This document shows, in pieces, positions 6,314 to 15,223 of a stretch of 41,607 bases of DNA (the first letter of the stretch is position 1; the number at the start of each line of letters is the position of its first letter). Made by a program: the position numbers and the translations under genes. The notes below the pieces were generated by a model. The model worked only from the letters and a program-made list of their open reading frames with translations, was not told where the DNA came from and did not search any database. The stretch covers positions 10,681 to 52,287 of the forward strand of contig NZ_AXUS01000024.1 of NCBI RefSeq assembly GCF_000498755.1. The letters are read 5' to 3'. The stretch is from Clostridioides mangenotii TR. Lineage in GTDB: Bacteria > Bacillota > Clostridia > Peptostreptococcales > Peptostreptococcaceae.

Positions 6314-7798
6314 GTGTTTAGATTTATTAGAAAGGGGGTTGCGAAGCTGAATAGTGTACTAAACAAACCACAAGAACAGTCACCAAGTAATATAAAGTTC
6401 TTGGAATTTGAAATAAATCAATGGAAGCGTTCAAACACTCGTAAGATGCAAATTATCGGAGAAGAATATTACGACGATATGCACGATATCTTAAAGAGGA
6501 AAAGAACTGTAATAGGTGAAGGTGGACAATTAACAGAGGTTGACAATTTGCCTAATAACAAGGTCATGGACAATCAATATAGTAAGCTTGTAGATCAAAA
6601 GGTTAATTATTTATTTGGCAAGCCATTTACTTATGAGACTAATAGTGAAGGATATACGAAGTTACTAAAGGATGTATTTAACAAGAAGTTTTTAAGGATG
6701 TTTAAGAATCTAGCTGAGGACTCCTTAAATGGTGGTTTAGGTTGGCTACATCCTTATTATAATGACAACGGAGAGTTAAGTTTTAAACGGTTTGAAGCTA
6801 GAGAGATTCTTCCTTTCTGGAAAGACTCCGAACATACGGAGCTAGACTTTGCAATTAGACTTTATGAAACAGATATATTTGAAGGGAATAGAAAACAAAC
6901 AGTTGAAAAGGTTGAGGTTTACTCAACAGATGGTGTAGAAAGATATATTTTAAGGAATAACTGCCTAATTTCCGATTATGAAAATCCCCATTCATCACAT
7001 CTTACTATAGAAGAAAACGGGAAATTGCAAGAGGTTAACTGGGAAAAGGTTCCGCTCATTGCATTTAAATATAATAACAATGAGACACCACTTATCAAGC
7101 GAGTTAAATCACTTCAAGATGGAATTAATGTAATGTTATCTGATTTTGAAAACAATATGCAAGAGGATTCTAGAAATACAATTTTAGTACTACAGAATTA
7201 TGACGGTCAAAATCTAGGTGAGTTTAGAAAAAATCTAGCAACCTATGGAGCTGTTAAGGTTAAGACTGTAGATGGTGCTGTAGGGGACTTAAAAACACTA
7301 GAAATTAATGTTAACTCAGAGAACTACAAAGTTATTTTAGATATATTCAAGAAAGCTATTGTAGAGAATGGTCGTGGATATGATGCAAAGAGTGACAGAA
7401 TGCAGAATAACCCTAATCAAATGAATATACAGAGCATGTACTCGGATATAGACTTAGATGCTAACGGAATGGAAACAGAGTTTCAAGCGAGCTTTGAAGA
7501 TCTATTATGGTTTATTAATGTTCACCTAGCTAATACTGGTGAATATGATTTTTTCAATGAAGAAGTAAATATCATATTCAATAGAGACATACTTATTAAT
7601 GAAACTGAGTCAATTGAAAACTGTCAGAAATCAGTTGGCATATTATCTTCTGAAAGTATAACGGCAGAGCATCCATGGGTAAAAGATGTAGCTAAGGAGC
7701 TTGAAAGAATAGAAGCTGAAAAGCAAAAGGCTATTGAGGAATATATGGCAGAAGGCTTACCAGATGAATCGCTTGGCGGTGGTGTAGGTGCAGAATAA
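6314..7798 (+). CDS. Portal protein (SPP1 gp6-like)
   Basis: 494 aa; the family usually runs 450-520. GTG start at 6314 after GTAGGTGAT. The family opening is visible in KVMDNQYSKLVDQKVNYLFG, as is the central core LIKRVKSLQDGINVMLSDFE. The tail is acidic and glycine-rich. It forms the dodecameric ring at the capsid vertex through which terminase pumps DNA. It overlaps the following head-protein gene by 11 nt. Position directly after terL confirms the call. Confidence 0.92.
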   Translation: MFRFIRKGVAKLNSVLNKPQEQSPSNIKFLEFEINQWKRSNTRKMQIIGEEYYDDMHDILKRKRTVIGEGGQLTEVDNLPNNKVMDNQYSKLVDQKVNYLFGKPFTYETNSEGYTKLLKDVFNKKFLRMFKNLAEDSLNGGLGWLHPYYNDNGELSFKRFEAREILPFWKDSEHTELDFAIRLYETDIFEGNRKQTVEKVEVYSTDGVERYILRNNCLISDYENPHSSHLTIEENGKLQEVNWEKVPLIAFKYNNNETPLIKRVKSLQDGINVMLSDFENNMQEDSRNTILVLQNYDGQNLGEFRKNLATYGAVKVKTVDGAVGDLKTLEINVNSENYKVILDIFKKAIVENGRGYDAKSDRMQNNPNQMNIQSMYSDIDLDANGMETEFQASFEDLLWFINVHLANTGEYDFFNEEVNIIFNRDILINETESIENCQKSVGILSSESITAEHPWVKDVAKELERIEAEKQKAIEEYMAEGLPDESLGGGVGAE

Positions 7799-8843
7799 GA
7801 AAGTTAAAGTCAAAAAAAGAAGTAGAGAGTACTGGGCTGACCGATTCACTTATCTCGAAGAAGTCCAGCACAAGAAGTCAAAAGCTCATAAGTACAAAGC
7901 TGAACAACAGTACATGAGAGCTATGAAAGATATTGAAAAACAAATATCTAACTGGTACATGAGATTTGCAGTAAATAATGAGATAAGTTATGACGAAGCT
8001 AAGTTATTACTTAATACTAAAGAACTCAAAGAACTTCAATGGGATGTAAAAGAATATATCAAGTATGGTAAAGAAAATAAGGTCAATCAAAAGTGGATTA
8101 GGGAGCTTGAGAATGCTTCAGCTAAAGCACATATAACAAGACTAGATGCACTTAAATTGCAGATACAGAATCAAATTGAAGTATTGTTTTCAGAGCAGTA
8201 TTATGATGCTAATACACTGATGAGAGATGCTTATGTAAATAACTATTATCATACTGCTTACGAAATGGCTAAGGGGTTAGGAGTTGCTACACAGATAGCT
8301 GCCTTAGACGTTAACAAAGTAAGCAAAGTGTTGAGTAAACCTTGGACAGCAGATGGATTAGACTTTAGTCGTAGAATATGGGGCAAGTACAGAGGGGAAT
8401 TATTATACTTTCTTGAAAAAGATTTTACTAACAGTATTGTCCAAGGAAAAGACCCTAAGAAGCTTATTAGTGAATTAGCTAGTAAGTTTGATGTACCAAA
8501 GAGAAACGCTGGCAACTTGATAATGACTGAATCCGCTTTCTTTTCATCTGTGAGTCGTAGAGATTGTTTCGATGATCTCGGAGTAGAAAAGTACGAAATA
8601 ATTGCAACTTTAGACTTTAAGACTAGTGAGAAATGCCAAGGAATGGATAAGATGATATTTCCATTATCCGAGTACAAGATTTGGGTAACAGCTCCGCCAT
8701 TCCATAACTTCTGTAGGACTACCACAGCTCCTTGGATAGAGGACTTAATGACTATGAGAGCAGCAAGAGGGAAAGACGGCAAGACTTATTATGTAGATGG
8801 TAATTTGAGTTACAATGATTGGTTTAAATTATGCGTTAAATAG
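7788..8843 (+). CDS. Minor head protein, SPP1 gp7-like
   Basis: 351 aa. The N-terminal two thirds are helical and charged. The C-terminal domain carries the phage Mu F / SPP1 gp7 signature: RNAGNLIMTESAFF, then DFKTSEKCQGMDKMIFPLSE, and APPFHNFCRTTTAPW, with the conserved cysteines and histidine. Such proteins are a few copies per capsid, bound to the portal, and help DNA leave the capsid during ejection. GTG start 7788 lies inside the portal gene's last codons, so translation is coupled. Confidence 0.88.
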   Translation: MQNKKVKVKKRSREYWADRFTYLEEVQHKKSKAHKYKAEQQYMRAMKDIEKQISNWYMRFAVNNEISYDEAKLLLNTKELKELQWDVKEYIKYGKENKVNQKWIRELENASAKAHITRLDALKLQIQNQIEVLFSEQYYDANTLMRDAYVNNYYHTAYEMAKGLGVATQIAALDVNKVSKVLSKPWTADGLDFSRRIWGKYRGELLYFLEKDFTNSIVQGKDPKKLISELASKFDVPKRNAGNLIMTESAFFSSVSRRDCFDDLGVEKYEIIATLDFKTSEKCQGMDKMIFPLSEYKIWVTAPPFHNFCRTTTAPWIEDLMTMRAARGKDGKTYYVDGNLSYNDWFKLCVK

Positions 8844-8970
8844 AGGCGCCTATAGGGTGCTATTTTTATGCAACAATTCGTCATTTTGGTATTTTGGACG
8901 AAAACTACAAAGACAAATATACGCAGACTGAACTGTGATAACAAATGTTTTTGAAAGGTGGTAAAAAAGA
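8844..8970 (+). promoter_or_regulatory. Hairpin/T-tract spacer before the scaffold gene
   Basis: GCGCC / GGTGC hairpin (about 8847-8861), T-tract, then ATGCAA at 8868. That ATG opens a 28-codon frame that stops at 8954. The same hairpin-T-tract-ATGCAA layout recurs before 14497 and 16217. It could be a leaky terminator that steps expression between head modules. Confidence 0.45.
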
Positions 8971-9564
8971 ATGACTAAGAAAGAACTTATAGAGCTTGGA
9001 TTAAGCGAGGAAGATGCTAAGAAGGTCGAAGAAGCTTCTTTAAATGAGCTAAAGAGTTTTATACCTAAGAATAGATTTGACGAGATAAATGCGTCAAAGA
9101 AACAGTTAGAAACAGATATAGCTGAAAGGGATAAACAGTTAGAAACATTAAAGAACGCTGGAAATGTAGACGATTTAAAACAACAAATAGAAAATTTACA
9201 GCAAGAGAATACAGCTAACAAAGAAAAACATGAGTTTGAGATGACTCAAATAAAGTTAGATAATGCAATTGAGAATAGCTTAATAACATCAAAGGCGAGA
9301 AATACAAAGGCTGTTAAGGCTTTATTAAACGTGGACAATATAAAGCTTGATGGTGACAATGTAATCGGCTTGGAAGACCAATTAAAGCAGCTTAGAGAAG
9401 ATGAAAATAGTAAGTTTATGTTTGATATGGACACAAAACAAGACAAAGCTAACTTTAAGGGATTTAATCCTGCTGAGAGCAGAACAGGAAATCAAGATCC
9501 TGATAGACCTTTAACACTAACAGAGGCAATTAAGGCAAGATTAGAAGGAAATAATAACGAATAG
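8971..9564 (+). CDS. Scaffold protein (phage GP20-like)
   Basis: 197 aa. It begins MTKKELIELGLSEEDAKKVE, the usual opening of the GP20 minor structural/scaffold family. A long coiled coil follows (about residues 45-95: repeated K-Q-L-E-x and L-Q-Q-E-N heptads). It ends with an acidic linker and the capsid-binding-like end LTEAIKARLE. Scaffolds organise coat subunits into the procapsid and then leave. It precedes the major capsid gene by 15 nt. RBS GAAAGGTGG. Confidence 0.88.
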   Translation: MTKKELIELGLSEEDAKKVEEASLNELKSFIPKNRFDEINASKKQLETDIAERDKQLETLKNAGNVDDLKQQIENLQQENTANKEKHEFEMTQIKLDNAIENSLITSKARNTKAVKALLNVDNIKLDGDNVIGLEDQLKQLREDENSKFMFDMDTKQDKANFKGFNPAESRTGNQDPDRPLTLTEAIKARLEGNNNE

Positions 9565-9579
9565 AGAGGATGATATTTA

Positions 9580-10533
9580 ATGGCAGTAACATTATTGGAA
9601 GCACAAAAAAACGTACAAGATGATTTACAAATGGGAGTTATAGACGAATTTAGAAAATCGAATTTTTTATTTAACAGCCTAACTTTTGATGATTGCGTAT
9701 CTCCAACAGGCGGAGGGGCTACATTAACATACGGTTACACAAGATTAATAACTCAACCCACAGCAGGTTTTAGAGAGGTAAACAAAGAGTATTCACCATC
9801 GGAAGTTAATAAAAAAAGATATACAACTGATTTGAAAGTATTTGGGGGATCATTCCAAATAGATAGAATAATAGCTAATATGGGTGGGATTATAAGCGAA
9901 GTAGATTTGCAAATGACTCAAAAGATAAAAGCTGCTTCAGCTCTATTTAATGACACTGTAATAAATGGTGATAGTGCAGTAGATGCAAATGCTTTTGATG
10001 GATTAGAAAAAGCATTAGCAGGAAGCTCAACAGAATATAAGCCTGGGGTAATAGATTTATCCACTTCAAGTGCTGTAACAGCTAATTACACAACGTTTTT
10101 AGATGAATTAGATGAGTTCTTAATGGGATTAGACGGAGCGCCATCTTTCATAGGTGGAAACACTAAATTAATAGCCAAGATAAGAGCATGCGCAAGAAGA
10201 GCAGGAATGTATCAAGTGACTAAAAATGATATAGGGCAACAAATTGAATCATACGGCAATATACCTCTAGTAAATTTTGGAGCTAAATCCGGATCAAATG
10301 AGGATGTAGTTAAAACAGATGCAGAAACAGGAGAGACATCTATATATGTAGCTAGACTTGGTCTAGATGGTTTCCACGCTATATCAATGGCAGGACAAGC
10401 ACCGGTTAACACATGGCTGCCTGATTATAAAACTTCTGGAGCAGTAAAAACAGGTGAGGTCGAAATGGTTGCAGCAGTAGCATTAAAGGCAACAAAGGCA
10501 GCCGGTGTAATGAGAAATATTAAAGTTAAATAA
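9580..10533 (+). CDS. Major capsid protein (HK97 fold)
   Basis: 317 aa. Strong RBS AGAGAGGATG and the least A/T-skewed codon use of the head module, as expected for a highly expressed gene. Features of the coat family: an N-terminal arm (LLEAQKNVQDDLQMGVIDEF), the A-domain strands around GGGATLTYGYTRL, and a helical P-domain-like stretch (FIGGNTKLIAKIRACARRAG). It sits between scaffold and connector genes. Assembles the icosahedral shell. Confidence 0.88.
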   Translation: MAVTLLEAQKNVQDDLQMGVIDEFRKSNFLFNSLTFDDCVSPTGGGATLTYGYTRLITQPTAGFREVNKEYSPSEVNKKRYTTDLKVFGGSFQIDRIIANMGGIISEVDLQMTQKIKAASALFNDTVINGDSAVDANAFDGLEKALAGSSTEYKPGVIDLSTSSAVTANYTTFLDELDEFLMGLDGAPSFIGGNTKLIAKIRACARRAGMYQVTKNDIGQQIESYGNIPLVNFGAKSGSNEDVVKTDAETGETSIYVARLGLDGFHAISMAGQAPVNTWLPDYKTSGAVKTGEVEMVAAVALKATKAAGVMRNIKVK

Positions 10534-10544
10534 GGGGTGATTAT

Positions 10545-10805
10545 ATGGCTAAAATACTTGCGCCAAATAAACAATATAGTGGGGTATCTGCGAGTATAGG
10601 ATTCGTTAACGGTATTGGGGAAACAGAGGATAAAGAATTATTGAAATGGTTTAAAGCTCATGGATATGAGATTGAAGAACCTGAAGAAGAAAAAGTTCAA
10701 GAAGCAGAGCAAGATAAAGAACTAGAGAAAGAAAACGAGCCTGAGCCAAATGTTGAGGTTGAGGACAAGCCAAAAGGAAAAAACAAAGGCAAAGATAAAG
10801 AGTAG
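10545..10805 (+). CDS. Small head-associated protein with charged tail
   Basis: 86 aa. A short folded-looking start (YSGVSASIGFVNGIGETEDK) and a WFKAHGYEI motif are followed by a low-complexity Glu/Lys tail. Similar small proteins with a '...LL-x-WF-x-x-x-GY' core sit after capsid genes in many Firmicutes phages. The role (decoration or connector accessory) is not known. RBS AGGGGTGA; 12 nt after the capsid gene. Confidence 0.7.
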   Translation: MAKILAPNKQYSGVSASIGFVNGIGETEDKELLKWFKAHGYEIEEPEEEKVQEAEQDKELEKENEPEPNVEVEDKPKGKNKGKDKE

Positions 10806-10815
10806 GTGATTATTC

Positions 10816-11196
10816 ATGTCTAGCATAATGGAAGATATAAAAAATAGGCTTAAGTTCCTTGGATATAAATTAATTGATACAGATAGCCTTACAATAAAAT
10901 TTGCAAAAGATAAAGTAGAAAATAAAATAAAGAATGAATGTAGTATAACTGAAATTCCTGACGGACTATATCAAGTTGAAATTGATAGGATCTGTGGGGA
11001 ATTTTTATTTGCAAAGAAACAGTCTGGGCAACTTACAGAATATGATTTTGAACTAATAGAAAAGCAGATACAAGACGGCGATACTACTGTTACATATGCA
11101 GTAGAAGCAGGACAAACACCTGAACAACGTTTGATAAACTACTTAAAAATCTTATGGATTGTGGCAAAGGAGAATTTGCTAGTTTCAGGAGGTTGA
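10816..11196 (+). CDS. Head-tail connector (YqbG-like adaptor)
   Basis: 126 aa. Helical, with the adaptor-like ending YLKILWIVAKENLLVSGG and an internal IDRICGEFLFAKK helix. In the PBSX/skin gene order the first gene after the coat and its small partner encodes the gp6/gp15-type adaptor that docks beneath the portal. The call rests on order and size more than on a sharp motif. RBS AGTAGGTGA. Confidence 0.7.
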   Translation: MSSIMEDIKNRLKFLGYKLIDTDSLTIKFAKDKVENKIKNECSITEIPDGLYQVEIDRICGEFLFAKKQSGQLTEYDFELIEKQIQDGDTTVTYAVEAGQTPEQRLINYLKILWIVAKENLLVSGG

Positions 11197-11197
11197 A

Positions 11198-11566
11198 ATG
11201 GTAGATATCAGCAAGGCAAGAAAATCTATCGAAAAGATATACTTTGATACTTGTAATATATATGAGTACTTGCCTTACAAAGATCCAGTAACGAAGCAAA
11301 CTAAGCATAAGTGGGATATAGTTCACGAAAATATACCCTGCAAGTTATCTTTCAAAACTGTTACATCTACTACAATTGATGATGGTGTAGGAAAGATTGG
11401 TCAAGCTGCAAAGTTATCTATAAATCCGGATATAGTTATAAAAGCAGGATCTAAAATAGTTGTAACTAGAGATAACAAAGGCTTAGCGTTTAAAAATAGT
11501 GGGCAACCAGCTATAAGACATAATCACCAAGAAATAGTTTTAGAGCTATTTGAGAAGTGGAGTTAA
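11198..11566 (+). CDS. Head-tail stopper (YqbH-like)
   Basis: 122 aa, predicted beta-rich. It starts one base after the adaptor gene stop, with AGGAGG overlapping that stop. The internal segment CNIYEYLPYKDPVTKQTKHK and the later strand ILVTRD-like region (SKIVVTRDNKG) fit the stopper/head completion proteins that plug the portal channel after packaging. It overlaps the next gene's in-frame region. Family call by position and fold pattern. Confidence 0.7.
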   Translation: MVDISKARKSIEKIYFDTCNIYEYLPYKDPVTKQTKHKWDIVHENIPCKLSFKTVTSTTIDDGVGKIGQAAKLSINPDIVIKAGSKIVVTRDNKGLAFKNSGQPAIRHNHQEIVLELFEKWS

Positions 11567-11568
11567 CT

Positions 11569-12036
11569 ATGGCTAAATGGGGAAGTGCTGATTTTAAACA
11601 GTTGAAAAGGGTTAATGATAACTTAAAGAGGTTGCAAAGCCAAGATATTGAAGCGTTTTGTAGAGAATGTTCAAGAGAGCTTACTGCTAGATTGTTAGGC
11701 AAGGTTATTAGACGTACACCGGTGGGTCAATATCCTGCTTCTAGTGGTAAAGTAGGTGGAACTTTAAGGCGAGGGTGGACACATGGAACTGGAATGAACG
11801 CTAAAGCTTTCGCATATGCCTTGCCAGTAGTTAGAAGGGGCAATATGTATGAGATAACTATAATTAACCCAACTGAATATGCGAGTTATGTTAATTTCGG
11901 ACACAGAAAACGTGGTGGCAAAGGTTGGGTTGAGGGTAGATTTATGTTAACAATATCTGAGAATGAGATAGAAGCTCAAGCGCCTAAATTATTAGAAAAG
12001 AAACTTATTGAATATTTAAGGAAGTGCTTTGAATGA
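11569..12036 (+). CDS. HK97 gp10-like tail completion protein (YqbI)
   Basis: 155 aa from ATG 11569 (GGAG at 11556; an in-frame ATG at 11557 overlaps that site). Signature of the gp10 family: LLGKVIRRTPVGQYPASSGK (the 'T-P-V-d/q-t-G' site), then LRRGWTHG, and a closing YASYVNFGHR with GWVEGRFML. These proteins join tail and head. Overlaps the next gene by 4 nt. Confidence 0.87.
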   Translation: MAKWGSADFKQLKRVNDNLKRLQSQDIEAFCRECSRELTARLLGKVIRRTPVGQYPASSGKVGGTLRRGWTHGTGMNAKAFAYALPVVRRGNMYEITIINPTEYASYVNFGHRKRGGKGWVEGRFMLTISENEIEAQAPKLLEKKLIEYLRKCFE

Positions 12037-12458
12037 TAAATAGATTGATAGATGGTATTTCGATAAGGTTAAATGAATTGTTTGGTGATGATTACAATAT
12101 ATACACTGAAACAGTAGAGCAGGGCTTTAAAGAGCCTTGCTTTTTTATTAAGTCATTAGATCCTAGTAAAACGCAGTATCCTAATAAACAAAGCCTTAGA
12201 GAGTATTTATTTGATGTTATGTATTTTCCTGAAAGCAATGATACAAACAGCGAGATAAATAGCGTTACAGAGGATTTATTTGAGGGGCTAGAGGTAATCG
12301 AATTACTTAATGGAGACTTAAAACAAGGGATTGGAATGCACGCTGAAACGGTAGATGATAAATTACATTTCATTGTTAACTACAATGTGATTGTAAGAAA
12401 GATAGAGCAATACGAGAACATGGAAGCCTTAGAGATATATCAAAATATAAAGGAGTGA
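12033..12458 (+). CDS. Tail terminator-like protein (YqbJ)
   Basis: 141 aa. Opening INRLIDGISIRLNELFGDDY with the following IYTETVEQGFKEPCFFI is typical of the YqbJ/DUF6838 family. These are thought to cap the tail tube at the head end. ATGA overlap with the previous gene. It immediately precedes the sheath region. Confidence 0.82.
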   Translation: MINRLIDGISIRLNELFGDDYNIYTETVEQGFKEPCFFIKSLDPSKTQYPNKQSLREYLFDVMYFPESNDTNSEINSVTEDLFEGLEVIELLNGDLKQGIGMHAETVDDKLHFIVNYNVIVRKIEQYENMEALEIYQNIKE

Positions 12459-12462
12459 TAGT

Positions 12463-12657
12463 GTGGCTAAAAAAGCAGAGCTTGAGAAAAAAGAAACTGC
12501 AGTTATTGCAAATTTCACTAAAGAGCAATTGGTTAACGCCAAGAAGTATTCTAACAGGCGAGATATATTAAATGCACTCTTAGAAGCTGATAAGCTTTAT
12601 TCTTTTGGTGAAACCGACGAACTAATAAACAAATTTGAGAAAAAGAAGGTGATTTAA
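12463..12657 (+). CDS. Small conserved-type phage protein before the sheath gene
   Basis: 64 aa, GTG start at 12463 after AAGGAGTGA. Charged N-terminus, then FTKEQLVNAKKYSNRRDILN, a helix-turn-helix-like pair. The stop overlaps the sheath start (TAATGA). Short proteins in this slot are common in PBSX-like phages; function unknown. Confidence 0.75.
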   Translation: MAKKAELEKKETAVIANFTKEQLVNAKKYSNRRDILNALLEADKLYSFGETDELINKFEKKKVI

Positions 12658-13961
12658 TGAGCTTAGGCGGTGGAACATTTATCAAGCAAGATAAAAAGTT
12701 ACCAGGATCATATATAAACTTCATAAGTGCAAGTCGTAATCCTTCAATGTTGTCTGACAGAGGGATTGCAGCAATACCGGTGTTTTTAGACTGGGGTGTT
12801 GAAGGCGAAGTATTTGAAGTTAAGACAGAGACATTGCAGAAAGAAGCCTTTAATATATTTGGATACAACATGGATCATGAGAGTTTAAAAGGTCTTAGGG
12901 ATTTATTCAAGAATGTAAAGACAGCTTATTTATATAGGCTAAACAAAGGCGAAAAGGCTAAAAATACAATAGCTACTGCAAAGTATAGCGGTGTTAGAGG
13001 TAATGACATAAAGATTGTAATTGCTACTAATGTAGATGACGAAACAAAATTTGATGTAAGAACGTTAGTAGACAATGTGAAAGCAGATGAACAAATAGTT
13101 GCCAATACAAGTGAATTAGTAAGCAATAACTTTGTTAATTGGATCACTTCTGCAACATTGGAGTTAACTGCTGGGATGCCTTTAACTGGTGGTACAAGTG
13201 GTGACAGTGTTACTGGTACAGGATATCAGGAGTTTTTAGATAAGATTGAGTCTTATTCATTTAATACTTTAGGATGTACTTCAACGGACAAGTCAATTCA
13301 GGATCTGTTTATTGTATATACAAAGAGAATGCGAGACGAAATAGGTGCTAAATTCCAAACAGTAGTATACAAACGAAGTGACGCTGACTATGAAGGTGTA
13401 ATATCTGTTGAGAATAAGGTCACAGGGGATATAGAATCTTCACTTGTTTACTGGGTCACAGGTATATCTGCGGGTTGCCCTATTAACAAGTCTAACACTA
13501 ATAAAAAATATGATGGTGAGTTTACAGTGGATGTAAATTACACTCAGACTCAATTATCCGACGCCCTGTATGAAGGTAAATTTATGATGCACAACTCAAA
13601 TGGAGATGTATATACACTTGAAGATATTAATACATTTAAATCCTTTATCAGTGGCAAAGGCGAGGATTTTGGAAGTAATCAGACTATAAGGGTTATAGAC
13701 CAAATTGCAATAGATATAGCTAGTATATTTAATACTCAGTATTTAGGTAAAATGCCTAATAATGATAGTGGTAGAGTGAGCTTTTGGAATGACATAGTTA
13801 AACATCATAAAGAGCTTGAGAAGATGCAAGCAATAGAAAACTTTAAGTCGGACAATGTAACAGTAGCAAAAGGTGACGATAAGAAATCAATTGTTATAAA
13901 TGATGAAATTACACCTATGAATGCAATGACAAAATTGTATATGAGTGTAGTTATAAACTAA
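12657..13961 (+). CDS. xkdK: Tail sheath protein (XkdK)
   Basis: 434 aa, normal for the family. It starts MSLGGGTFIKQDKKLPGSYI, the 'PGvYi' opening of contractile sheath proteins, and has LSDRGIAAIPVFLDWG. The C-terminal domain carries TIRVIDQIAIDIASIF and ends in helical contacts. The presence of a sheath shows that this is a contractile-tailed (myovirus-type) prophage. RBS AAGAAGGTGATTT. Confidence 0.93.
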   Translation: MSLGGGTFIKQDKKLPGSYINFISASRNPSMLSDRGIAAIPVFLDWGVEGEVFEVKTETLQKEAFNIFGYNMDHESLKGLRDLFKNVKTAYLYRLNKGEKAKNTIATAKYSGVRGNDIKIVIATNVDDETKFDVRTLVDNVKADEQIVANTSELVSNNFVNWITSATLELTAGMPLTGGTSGDSVTGTGYQEFLDKIESYSFNTLGCTSTDKSIQDLFIVYTKRMRDEIGAKFQTVVYKRSDADYEGVISVENKVTGDIESSLVYWVTGISAGCPINKSNTNKKYDGEFTVDVNYTQTQLSDALYEGKFMMHNSNGDVYTLEDINTFKSFISGKGEDFGSNQTIRVIDQIAIDIASIFNTQYLGKMPNNDSGRVSFWNDIVKHHKELEKMQAIENFKSDNVTVAKGDDKKSIVINDEITPMNAMTKLYMSVVIN

Positions 13962-13976
13962 TAAAGGAGTGATAAA

Positions 13977-14444
13977 ATGGCGACACTAATGGACGGTAGA
14001 GATGCGGTATCAGCTTCGTTGGCGGAGTGCTTTGTTACTATAGAAGGCAATAGATATAACTTTGGTCATATGATAAACTTAGAAGCGGAAGTCGAGAAAA
14101 TGAAATCAGAAATACCAATACTAGGCAAGACAGGTAAAGACAACAAAACAACAGGATGGAAAGGGACAGGATCAGCAACAATGCACTATAATACTTCCAT
14201 CTTAAGAACATTGTTGTATAGATATAAAGAGACGGGCGAAGATATATACTTTGATATACAGGTTACAAATGAAGACCCAACAGCAAGAATAGGCAGACAA
14301 ACTGTAATACTTAAAGATTGCAACCTTGATGGCGGAATACTTGTTAAGTTTGATGCAGACGAAGAGTATCTCGATGAAGATGTAGACTTTACATTTAACG
14401 ATTGGGAAATGCCGGAGCAATTTAAATCTCCGGAATTAGGATAA
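13977..14444 (+). CDS. xkdM: Tail tube protein (XkdM)
   Basis: 155 aa. MDGRDAVSASLAECFVTIEG is the characteristic XkdM opening. The rest is the simple beta-barrel of a tube subunit (TGWKGTGSATMHYNTSILR). Located right after the sheath, as in PBSX. RBS AAAGGAGTG. Confidence 0.92.
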   Translation: MATLMDGRDAVSASLAECFVTIEGNRYNFGHMINLEAEVEKMKSEIPILGKTGKDNKTTGWKGTGSATMHYNTSILRTLLYRYKETGEDIYFDIQVTNEDPTARIGRQTVILKDCNLDGGILVKFDADEEYLDEDVDFTFNDWEMPEQFKSPELG

Positions 14445-14462
14445 AAAAGAATACAAATATAT

Positions 14463-14500
14463 GCAAAGACACCGTAATTTTTAGGGTGCTTTTTTTATGC
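14463..14500 (+). terminator. Hairpin and T-tract after the tube gene
   Basis: CACC / GGTG-based hairpin (about 14470-14487) followed by seven T and then ATGCAA. This probably reduces read-through so that tube is made in excess over the chaperone and tape measure. Confidence 0.55.
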
Positions 14501-14535
14501 AATTAAATAATAAAAATAGAATGGAGAATAATAAT

Positions 14536-14964
14536 ATGAGTGATTTAACAGCGTTTTTAAAACAGAATATAATTGAGGTAGAAAATATTAAATACGTGGC
14601 ATCAAAGAGAATATTAGATAAAGAAGAAAAACCCGAAAAATGGGAGTTAAGGGCAATAACAAGCAAAGAGGATGATGATATCATAAAGTCATGCACTAAA
14701 CGAGTTCCAGTACCTGGTAAAAAAGGACAGTTTATGGCAGAGACAGATCAAACAAAATATGTAGCTGAGATGTGTGCAAAAAGTATAATTTACCCAAATC
14801 TTAATGATAAGGTAGTTCAAGATTCTTTTGGGGTGATGTGTGCAACAGACTTGTTAAAAGAAATGCTAACTCCAGGAGAATATACAGAGCTATCTAAAAA
14901 GATAACAGAGCTAAATGGATATGATATGTCATTCGAAGAAAAAGTTGAAGAAGCAAAAAACTAA
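14536..14964 (+). CDS. xkdN: Tail assembly chaperone gpG (XkdN)
   Basis: 142 aa from ATG 14536, with GGAG 7 nt upstream (in-frame ATGs at 14497 and 14521 are less well placed). XkdN family: ENIKYVASKRILDKEEKPEK, EMCAKSIIYPNLNDKVVQDS and LLKEMLTPGEYTELSKKITE are typical blocks. It coats the tape measure during tail assembly. A fraction of ribosomes shifts to the -1 frame at 14955-14961 to make the longer gpGT form. Confidence 0.92.
   Translation: MSDLTAFLKQNIIEVENIKYVASKRILDKEEKPEKWELRAITSKEDDDIIKSCTKRVPVPGKKGQFMAETDQTKYVAEMCAKSIIYPNLNDKVVQDSFGVMCATDLLKEMLTPGEYTELSKKITELNGYDMSFEEKVEEAKN
14955..14961 (+). promoter_or_regulatory. Programmed -1 ribosomal frameshift site A AAA AAC
   Basis: The heptamer A-AAA-AAC lies in register with the zero-frame codons GCA AAA AAC, directly before the zero-frame TAA (14962-14964). 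The -1 frame is open from here for 63 further codons. This is the canonical X-XXY-YYZ arrangement used for tail chaperones of long-tailed phages. Confidence 0.93.
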
Positions 14965-15152
14965 TCAATGGAGGCGATTTTGATTCTAATTATGCTCATT
15001 ATTGCCTTCATAAACTTAAAAAATTTCCGCATGAACTTATGAGTTTAGATGTATTCGAAAAAGCATTTGTAGTTGCTTCTATACAAATCAAAACTGAAAG
15101 TGAAGAAAAGGAAAATAAGAAAATCAAAGCTAGAAGAAGTAAAAAACGATAA
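14961..15152 (+). CDS. gpT extension of the tail chaperone (made by -1 frameshift)
   Basis: 63 residues read after the slip, beginning LINGGDFDSNYAHYCLHKL and ending in a very basic tail (KIKARRSKKR). There is no independent start codon or ribosome site; continuity with gpG through the slippery heptamer is the evidence. The product is a gpG-gpT fusion of about 205 aa, needed in small amounts to recruit the tape measure and tube subunits. Confidence 0.9.
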   Translation, partial: LINGGDFDSNYAHYCLHKLKKFPHELMSLDVFEKAFVVASIQIKTESEEKENKKIKARRSKKR

Positions 15153-15180
15153 TTCGACAATATTTTTCCCTCAGTTATTG

Positions 15181-15186
15181 TATAAT
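15181..15186 (+). promoter_or_regulatory. Candidate promoter -10 box of the inserted gene
   Basis: TATAAT at 15181-15186, 38 nt before the ATG at 15224. No well-spaced -35 is seen (TCGACA at 15154 is 21 nt away). Suggests own expression of the next gene. Confidence 0.45.
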
Positions 15187-15223
15187 ATTGGTATTAGAAT
15201 ATTATTATGGAGGGTTTATTATT

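Noticed and set aside
8258-8782. 174-codon reverse frame inside the minor head gene
   Set aside because: Antisense to a clear gp7-like domain; no start signal.
15154-15186. Full SigA promoter for the inserted tail-operon gene
   Set aside because: The -35-like TCGACA is 21 nt from TATAAT, too far; only the -10 is kept.
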